Below, piece after piece: positions 57,201 through 64,000 of a stretch of 64,000 nt of DNA. A model generated the notes under the pieces. That model worked only from the letters and a program-made list of their open reading frames with translations. It was not told the DNA's origin and searched no databases. The stretch's first letter is position 1, and every line of letters starts with the position of its first letter. Source of the DNA: Mariannaea sp. PMI_226 (Eukaryota > Ascomycota > Sordariomycetes > Hypocreales > Nectriaceae). The stretch lies in the NCBI GenBank assembly GCA_024336345.1, contig JANFOG010000004.1:3410001-3474000 (forward strand). Direction: 5' to 3'. The translations under genes were made by a program, and so were the position numbers.

Positions 57201-59212
57201 CTGCCGAGGTAGTCAGGACATTTGAGCTGACGGCTCCTGGAATCAAAGAGAAATGGGGAGAGATATCTCTCACCTGGGCTACATCTTGTCCTGTCCGACA
57301 TCTCGCATGTCGGTCGTTCCAGATCTTCAGATGTGTTCTTACATCAGTCAATCAAGCAATGCTTGGCGATATGCTTGCTCGACTATCCAATACCATTGCC
57401 GATGAGGACCCTGAGATCCGATCCTTTTCAATGGAAATTTTGATGACGCTGAAGACTCTCATCATCAAGTTAGATGCGGATCATTTACTCAGTTTCCCTC
57501 AGTTGTTCTGGACAACTTGCGCTTGTCTAGAGTCGATCAATGAGAGGGAATTCTTGGAGGCTGTGGAAATGCTCAACTCATACCTTGTGAAAATAGATTT
57601 CCAGTCGCCAAAGGTTCGGAGGTTGCTCGCTGAAGGCCAACCGGCACGTTGGGAAGGGAAATTTGAAGGCCTTCAGCCGATCCTCCACAAGGGTTTAAGA
57701 TCTTCTCTATGCTTTCAGACTACTTTGGATACTATGGACAAGCTTGTGCAGCTCCCGAGTGACAGTTTGATTGGCGACGAGAATCGCTTGTTCTTCTCTC
57801 TCTTGGCAAACTTCCCGCGTTTCTCTAACGAGCTTGAGCGAGGTGCGATCAGTGAGGATGTGTCGCAATCAGCGAGACTTCTCCTTGATGAAGCAGACCG
57901 TCAGGGGCTCGTCAGCATTAGCGTTGCGTTACACAACTTCCTTTCTGGCAAATCTCAAGGCTTCCCAAGGGATTTTATCATCGATCTGTGGGGGGCTCTA
58001 AAGGAGTACTATTCACCACATCTCGACTTCCAGATGGTGAGGTTTCTCATGGGATTCCTCACCAACTCTCTATCGTGGATCAAGATCCAGACAATGCGGA
58101 TTCTATGCGTAGTCCTTCCTGAGCTTGACATCCGTAAACCCGAGCTCGCCTCTCACGGTTCCGATCTCATCTCGCCGCTGCTTCGTCTACTTCAAACTGA
58201 GTTTTGCATGGAGGCTCTCGAGGTTATGGACCACCTCATGCACATGCCTGGAAACAAGATGGATAAGCATCATGTCAGAATGAGCATGACACGATCGACA
58301 TCAAGGGCTCTCCGCAAAGAGTTTGAGCGCACTCAAAGCCTATTCGGTATCCCAGAGGCGTCTGGTTGGGCCATCCCAACACCTGCGAAGAAAACGGATG
58401 CCACACGTGCAAACATTCACGCAGCTTTCTACACGTGCCAGCCAGGCTCGGAGGACATGGCTCCGGAACCCGGACCGACCCCCGAAGTCGAGTTTCACAC
58501 GGATGATTTCATGTACGGCTATTTTGGCGCGTCTGGGCGAACGGATACAATGCTATCTGATGAGGGTCGTGGGGAGGTACATGCCGGCGACCTGGTTACC
58601 AAGTTGGACAGCCTGGACGACTTCTTTGATGAGCCATCAAGCCCCAACACGGATGAGGATGGGCGATCTTCGAGAACGATTACCGAGTTTACCCCCGAAT
58701 CCTTCGAGTCTGGAGCGGAGCTATACGATGAACAGATCTTGCCGATACTCCACGAAGCCTCGAACGCAACCTCGTTCCAAAATGGATTTGCTGACCGGTC
58801 GCCGGCCATGTCGAGAGAGGCGAGCTCTAACACTATGACCCCCGCGGCATTCAACGCCATCAACCCCCGACTCGCGAGACCTAATCTTCATTCGCGATCA
58901 ATTACATCGCCATCGGCACCAGCGTCGTACCAACCGCAGATGGCAGACCTTGCCTCCGACGACGAATACGTCGGGGGATTTTCAGACGCCGATGACGAAC
59001 GACCCAACACGGGCCACACAGAAGGCGCATTTTTCCTAGAGAACATGATTAGCAACTCACCTATGCGAAGGCAAACTTCAAAACTGCGACGGTTCGCTCA
59101 AAGCAAGTCGCATGATGAACGAACAAGTCGCAGACCGCCGCCTCAAGCAGCCACACGAATAGGCAACAATATACTACCGCCGAATTTACCAAACTCAGGT
59201 GATATGCTATGA
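51261..59212 (+). CDS. PAG1: Cell morphogenesis protein PAG1/TAO3 (Furry/Mor2 family)
   Basis: Join 51261-51264, 51541-52223, 52280-59212; 2,539 residues. Furry-family proteins are long helical-repeat scaffolds that activate NDR/LATS (Orb6/Cbk1) kinases in the RAM/MOR pathway, controlling polarised growth and cell separation at the cortex. The N-terminal 220 or so residues are Ser/Pro-rich and disordered. Then come the Furry N-terminal region (TVGEFALHVLFTA, then FIAQAEEKL and GFDQAIVALGHIARPRPKALID) and over 2,000 residues of HEAT/armadillo-like helices, with an acidic, Ser-rich tail. The first coding exon holds only ATGG before a GTGAGT donor; a 276-base intron (CTAAC branch point, GTAG acceptor) completes Val2. 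An unspliced GTG at 51540 is not a eukaryotic start. The third exon alone spans 2,311 codons. Confidence 0.93.
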
Positions 59213-60002
59213 TAAGAAAGATATATAGAGAGATGGGAAATGACCAGCTAGGCCACGGCCTAGTGGCTTCCTCGATGTATTTATGGAAGGAGTTGATATG
59301 ATGATTGTATGATGAGTGTGTGTGCGTATGTTTGTGTGTGTATGTATGAATGTTGCCAAGGGAAGCAATTCAGGCCACATTCAATTAGGCCCTAATAGGT
59401 AGTAAAAACATAGTGGGGAAGGTAGTTCACCCTGCCCGTGAACGAACAACTCTTGTGTTGTGGTGTGCTCTCGAAAGGACGCAAGGAAGGGAGAAGTTTA
59501 GAAGGCGAACTTCCTCCCCCCTCAAAAAAAGGGTCTCAAAAAAAGGAAAGAAAAAAAAGGAGAAAGGTTATCGATCATGTAAATATAATGTATCTACGTA
59601 CCTATGCAACAAACATTTTCCATTCGTGCAAGCTACCCTAACTCTTTGGTTACCTTACCGATAGTTGTGGAACAAACCAGCTACGGAGATAGAGTGTTTT
59701 TAGAGCGTTACGTTCAGAGGTACTGGCTGCTGATACCCTGCATGTAGTCAAGATAGTAGTAGGTACATAAGACATGTTTCGTCGCCTGCATAGATCCGGG
59801 TGAAAGAGAAATACTTTGTTGGAGGAAGTTGTTCTCTCTGGTACATATTTTTAGTACTTCTGAGGTACCTTTTCTAGGTACCTTGGTATAGTGGCCTCGT
59901 ATAAACCGGACGTTTTTCAAACGGTGTCGGGATTTCAACCAAAGTCATCACCGGGGCAGCATCAGAACAGCCCAAATCCAGCGCGCTTACCATTATGAAA
60001 AT
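59213..60002. other. PAG1 3' flank and RRG7-like promoter
   Basis: A 790-base spacer between two plus-strand genes. It contains GTGTGT-rich DNA (59317-59342), A-rich patches at 59,523-59,560 and a TCTAGGTACCTTGG word near 59,872. The promoter of the next gene is probably in the last 200 bases. Confidence 0.4.
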
Positions 60003-60803
60003 ATGAGACTGACTCCTCGCATCGGGCCAAGGAATTCATTGCTGAAATGTAGCCATCTCCAGGAGAGCATCCCGGCTACAATTGGTGGTACGCGGAGGTT
60101 CATTAGCAAATCCACCACCGGCAATAGCAACAGTGAGACCGACAACAGCAGCAATAAAAGCACAGAAGCCAATGCGAAAATAATATACCCAAGCGCCCCA
60201 AGCAAAGATCACGCAGACTTGGCAACTTTCCTCGCTTATGTCAAGCGCACCAAGCTCAACAGGAACTCGTCGGTATACAAGGGCACCCACTACGAGTACA
60301 CAGTCGCTCAGGCGCTCTCGTCGTACGGCTTCCACCTCCATCGCGTCGGCGGCGCATCGGACCGCGGGCTTGACTTATTGGGAACTTGGGCGGTTCCCAC
60401 AATATCGCGCGCGGCAAGGATCGTGGTGCAGTGCAAGGCAGGGTCGCGCAGCCCAAGCCCCATGTATGTCCGCGAGCTGAAGGGCTCCATGGCAGAGGCG
60501 CCGCCTGGATGGCGAGGCAACGGCAATAACGGCGGGCACGACGACGTGCTAGGCCTGTTGGTGGGCGAAAAGCCGGCGACACGTGGGGTGCTAGAGGAGC
60601 TGCGCACGACGGTCGGATTGGGATATGTGTGCTGTTCCCGGGAGGGAGAAGTGATGCAGTTGCTGTGGAATCAGAAGGCGCAGGAGATTGGGCTGGAGGG
60701 AATTACGGTCGGCGTCAAGTATTCAGGCGACGGGTTGACGAAGAGACTTGTGCTGATGAAAGATGGAAAGGTTTTGCTGCCATTGTTGGATAGGAAGAAC
60801 TGA
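60003..60803 (+). CDS. RRG7: RRG7-like restriction-endonuclease-fold protein
   Basis: A single exon of 266 residues. RRG7 proteins are mitochondrial and, in yeast, are required for respiratory growth; their biochemical role is not established. The N-terminus (MRLTPRIGPRNSLLKCS...) is basic without acidic residues for about 35 residues, fitting a mitochondrial presequence. The core shows a PD-(D/E)xK-type nuclease signature: Y98-E99 region, then D120-R-G-L-D124 and, after a strand, VVQCK with Q143-x-K145. In many family members the acidic residue is replaced by Gln in QxK, as here. Much of the rest is Gly-rich loops. The catalytic pattern is intact, so DNA binding or cleavage in mitochondria is possible but unproven. 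Confidence 0.85.
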   Translation: MRLTPRIGPRNSLLKCSHLQESIPATIGGTRRFISKSTTGNSNSETDNSSNKSTEANAKIIYPSAPSKDHADLATFLAYVKRTKLNRNSSVYKGTHYEYTVAQALSSYGFHLHRVGGASDRGLDLLGTWAVPTISRAARIVVQCKAGSRSPSPMYVRELKGSMAEAPPGWRGNGNNGGHDDVLGLLVGEKPATRGVLEELRTTVGLGYVCCSREGEVMQLLWNQKAQEIGLEGITVGVKYSGDGLTKRLVLMKDGKVLLPLLDRKN

Positions 60804-60807
60804 TATG

Positions 60808-60842
60808 CGTGTGTATTTGTGTGCGTGTGTGTGTGTGTGTGA
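60808..60842 (+). repeat. Imperfect (GT)n tract after the RRG7-like stop codon
   Basis: GTGTGT, an ATTTGTGTGC interruption and then eight or so GT units lie just five bases after the stop codon, so they are in the 3' untranslated region. Confidence 0.8.
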
Positions 60843-61238
60843 GTTAATATGAGGGGCGGGAAATGGGAGAGCAAAAAAGGTTCAGAGAAGAAGAAAAAGA
60901 AGAAGTGCGGGAGAGGCGAGGATAAAGTAGACAAGAAGCGAGAGACTTGTTTATAAAACTGTACAGTAGATAACTAACTAGATGCCTACCTTAGACGAAC
61001 GAAAGTCCCAACATTTATTCAAGGTCCTTTGGTAAATAGGAATGAATACCTGCCTGCGGTAGGAGATGGCTACGATTTAGGTTGTTTTGCTCGTTTCTTA
61101 TCACCACACACAGACACCACACAGACACTTACATGGCATATGTATGTCTTCTATGCCTAACTTGTTCTTCTGCAGCAATGAAATAGGTTAGCCTACTAAC
61201 CTGCATCAGCCAAAAGCATAAAAAAGAGAAGGGGAAAA

Positions 61239-61254
61239 GAGAGAGAGAGAGAGA
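61239..61254 (+). repeat. (GA)8 microsatellite in purine-rich DNA
   Basis: Eight GA units sit within about 60 bases of purine-only sequence (AAAAAGAGAAGGGG to GGAGAAGGAGAGGG). Confidence 0.8.
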
Positions 61255-62270
61255 AGGGGGGGAGAAGGAGAGGGAGAGACGAAACTCATTACTCCTCTAC
61301 CATGCCTACCTGCCATTTAGCTACTATGAGATCAACTTCCAGTACTTCACTTCCACCACAACCAAAAAAAAAACTACCTATACCTATAGTCTGTACTGCC
61401 CGTGTATTTGTCCGAGAAGGGAATATGGAGCACTACAGTATAAAGGACAATGGACGATACATGCTATGTACCTTATTTATCAGTCTCCGTAATCAACTTC
61501 AATCTCAAATACAACCAACCGACCAACCAGACTCAGCCCAGCCATCGCCGCGGCCCCACAAAATACTCTGCTGACTCATGCACCGCGCGCGGGGAATTTC
61601 AATGCTTAACTCATGAAGCGCGCGGCCTCGCGACAAGGAAAGCTCGCCCAAACAGCGAGTGAGCGAAGCCACCCAGCGCAAAAAGAAAAAAATGGTGCTA
61701 ACTGCTGCGTCATGTCCCCCCCATTCGACATCGCCTGTGCCGGTTCGAATCTGAACCCCCCCTGAGATCAGGGAAGAGAAAGGCATGATACTCTGGAAAG
61801 TTTGAAATTGTCAGCAACTTCTTCTTTCATACTCATAGATTAGAAATCAAGGCTGTTTTTCCCCCCCGATGCAGTGGTACAGTGGGGTTGACGGAGTTTC
61901 TATGCGGCCGCCTCCTTTCGCGTTTCGGGGACCAATCCTCCTCTAGTACTCAATGCGGATAATGCAGGATCGTGCATGACAAGGGAGGAGAGAAGACATA
62001 GTTGTTAGTAGGTTGGTAGTGTCTCGATTTGAGATGCTTGATAATGGATCAGGGTTGTCGTCACTGTGTCTCGTATGTATATAAGGAGGAGACAGAGTCG
62101 GTCAATGGCAACGAGAGATATCAAGCAGTTCTACAACAGTTCACTTTCAATTCACTTTCAATAAAAACAAAGACCCTCCTCTTCCTCCTCGTGGAATACC
62201 CATCTACAACCTACACGCAACTCTCTCGTCTATACCAACTCAGACAACAACAACAACAACATCCTTCACC

Positions 62271-63334
62271 ATGTCTTCCGATCTTAAGCCCATTACCCTC
62301 TACGTCCACAGTACGCATACAACAACTTCCTAGCCCCTTTTCCTCCCGCTCTTCTCAGCAAATCCCATTGTCAACAAACTACTAACATCACTTTTTTCTC
62401 TTTTCAGTCCAGGGACCTAACCCCAAGAAGGTCTTGATCATCCTTGAGGAGCTTGGCATTCCTTACAAGGCCGTATGTCATTACCATCTCTCAACCTGCA
62501 CTAAGGTTCCAAAGCCTGAGGGAGCCATTCCAATCTCTAACTCTCGTCTTATTAGATTCCCATCCATGATCCCAAGGACGAGTCCTACCTCAAGATCAAC
62601 CCCAATGGTCGTCTCCCCGCCATCGTTGACCCCAACAACGACGACCTCGCTCTGTGGGAGTCTGGTGCCATCGTCGAATACCTCGTCGAGAACTACGACA
62701 AGGAGAACAAGCTCACCTTCACCTCTAACCCTGAGAAGTGGCAGCTGAAGCAGTACCTGCACTTCCAGATGTCCGGTCAGGTATGTTTTTACAAAAACGA
62801 GCCAAATCATTCCATTACTCGTTTTCCGAATAAGAAGAAGAAGAAGAAAATAAGGAGCATTGCCAAGCTAACAAGTGATAATCACAAAAACAGGGTCCCT
62901 ACTATGGCCAGAATGTTTGGTTCAATCACTTCCACCCTGAGCCCGTTCCCTCCGCCAAGGAGCGTTACAGGGAGCAGACCATTCGCGTCCTCGGTGTTCT
63001 TGACGGAATCCTCGAGGGCAAGGAGTACCTCGTCGGCGATAAATGGTAAGATAATACACCCTTCTCCTCTCCACTCCCCGAGAACTTTTATTCCAGGTCA
63101 TCTTCTCTCTATCGCACCCTATACTCACTATCAATCTTTCTTTACAGCACCTATGCCGATCTCGCTTTCGTCCCCTGGAACAACATCATCGGATTCATGG
63201 GTGACACCGCAGAGAAGGCTAATGCCGAGGAGAACTACAAGAACTACTTCGCCTGGCACCAGCGTCTTTTGGCCCGTCCCGCCGTCCAGAGGGCCCTCAA
63301 CGCCAAGGCTGACGAGGAGGAGGAGAAGAAATAA
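62271..63334 (+). CDS. Ure2-like glutathione S-transferase
   Basis: Join 62271-62310, 62408-62472, 62556-62780, 62894-63045, 63148-63334; 222 residues. The N-terminal thioredoxin-like domain has [27 protein letters not shown], cis-Pro region [11 protein letters not shown] and the glutathione-binding ESGAIVEYL. The C-terminal helical domain has the Ure2-type [15 protein letters not shown] and [12 protein letters not shown] (the N-capping box/hydrophobic core segment). These features place it with fungal Ure2p-like GSTs, which take part in detoxification and redox metabolism. It lacks the Asn-rich prion domain of yeast Ure2, so a role in nitrogen control is not implied. All introns (75-113 bases) have GT-AG ends. 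The cytosol is the likely site. It converges on a gene at the right edge. Confidence 0.95.
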
Positions 63335-63600
63335 ATACATTGCACGATTTAATGAGAATGAACAAAAGATGAGCAGCGTAGCTCGGGGTCCTTTATTTCA
63401 CTTTGAGGATTTTTTTTAATTTCTTTTCCCTTTTCCTTTTTCGTCTGCGGCATCAATAGCTAGTGTTCCTGTCAAATAAAACTGCTTTGTTGCCATCCCA
63501 TCTATGAAATGTCCTTCCCATGTGAATGAGTGAAAATGAATAAATGAATGTACGGATGAATGCATCGCAGCGAGCCAGTCATTGCTCTCTTTCGACCTTT
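63335..63600. other. Convergent 3' spacer, GST / right-edge gene
   Basis: A 266-base spacer with T-rich DNA (63,410-63,440) and AATGAATG repeats (63,535-63,562). It holds two 3' ends; nothing else is seen. Confidence 0.4.
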
Positions 63601-64000
63601 TTAGTCGTCCCAGATTGCTGCCTTTGCCTTTTGGGCATCCTCTCGAGCCTTCTGTTCGGCGGCCTTTTCCTGCTCCCGTCGTTTCTTCTCCTGCTCTCGG
63701 ATGGATTTCTGGAATGCTCGCTGCTCCTCTGTCTGCTTGGGCACCTTGAGGCCCAGGCTCGCAGCAATCATCCGCCGGGCCACAGCGTCCGTCTTCTCTG
63801 GGCGGCGGGACGCTTCTTCGGGGGTCCGGGAAGAAGGAGAGCCCGAGGCTGATGACCAGGATGTCCCAATAGGCGACATGGGAGTTGGCGGTGGTGCTGA
63901 GGGCTGCTCCTCTCTTCCTTCATCGTCGTCCTTCCCATCTACCCTGGACTCGGTATCAGGCTCCGATTCGGACAGGTCTTCATCCTCCCATGAATCAGCG
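63601..64000 (-). CDS. C-terminal part of an unidentified coiled-coil protein, running off the right edge
   Basis: The frame is open from the window end (first full codon at 63999) down to the stop at 63603-63601, giving 132 residues. The visible part starts with an acidic Ser/Asp/Glu stretch (SWEDEDLSESEPD), then a Pro/Ser-rich linker, then VARRMIAASLGLKVPKQTEEQ, and ends in a strongly charged Lys/Arg/Glu/Gln-rich helix that should form a coiled coil, with terminal KAAIWDD. I do not recognise a domain. It is not certain that this is one exon to the edge, but no better splice is seen. The methionine at 63879 is probably internal, since the upstream frame has protein-like content. Confidence 0.7.
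   Translation of the reverse strand, partial: ADSWEDEDLSESEPDTESRVDGKDDDEGREEQPSAPPPTPMSPIGTSWSSASGSPSSRTPEEASRRPEKTDAVARRMIAASLGLKVPKQTEEQRAFQKSIREQEKKRREQEKAAEQKAREDAQKAKAAIWDD

Larger units (their letters stand above)
60804..62270. other. Spacer with simple repeats, RRG7-like / GST
   Basis: A 1,467-base spacer with GT-rich DNA (60808-60842), a GA repeat (61239-61254) and no supportable gene. The GST promoter and leader probably lie in 61,950-62,270; the last 60 bases include a CAA repeat (62245-62260) just before the start codon. Confidence 0.45.

Noticed and set aside
61728..61765. tRNA-like GGTTCGAATC word
   Set aside because: It resembles a B box, but the T-stem does not pair and no acceptor or anticodon stem surrounds it.

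Overview
The window is nuclear DNA of a filamentous ascomycete, most likely a Sordariomycete and probably Hypocreales. The evidence is short spliceosomal introns (about 48-280 bases) with GTRNGT donors and CTAAC/CTGAC branch points, monocistronic genes on both strands, C/T-rich leaders, and proteins that match fungal housekeeping families. No genus-level call can be made from the sequence alone.

Layout. Bases 1-7,217 are compact: the 5' end of an unidentified gene (minus), RPA12 (plus), deoxyhypusine hydroxylase (minus), tRNA-Gln(CUG), NBP35 (plus), a glia-maturation-factor homologue (minus) and an eight-exon molybdopterin-binding-fold protein (plus). Bases 7,218-15,817 have no gene I can support. 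A Ras GTPase follows, convergent with a single-exon 1,198-residue cysteine-rich protein. From 22 to 40.3 kb come MTR10/transportin-3, 5-formyltetrahydrofolate cyclo-ligase, an OPT-family transporter, the proteasome base subunit RPN1, the kinase RIO2 and a two-RRM RNA-binding protein. A 4.7-kb spacer holding a 291-bp MITE-like element precedes NADPH-cytochrome P450 reductase. A 4-kb spacer then leads to the giant PAG1/TAO3/Furry-type morphogenesis gene. The right end carries an RRG7-like nuclease-fold protein, a Ure2-like glutathione transferase and the 3' part of a coiled-coil protein.

The genes serve general cell functions rather than one pathway: rRNA synthesis and maturation (RPA12, RIO2), eIF5A hypusination, Fe-S assembly (NBP35), one-carbon metabolism, nuclear import, protein turnover (RPN1), actin and polarity (GMF, Ras, PAG1), P450 electron supply and peptide uptake. 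I see no biosynthetic cluster, CRISPR, phage or virus.

I found no clear undescribed system. The most notable items are the protein with five consecutive zinc-cluster-like modules plus AT-hooks next to ras, the TIR-bounded element at 43.85-44.14 kb, the 8.6-kb gene-free interval upstream of ras, a dense GATAA cluster between RPN1 and RIO2, and several extreme exon structures (an ATG-only exon, a 4-base coding first exon, a 9-base microexon). All gene models were built by hand from splice signals and reading frame and have not been checked against transcripts.
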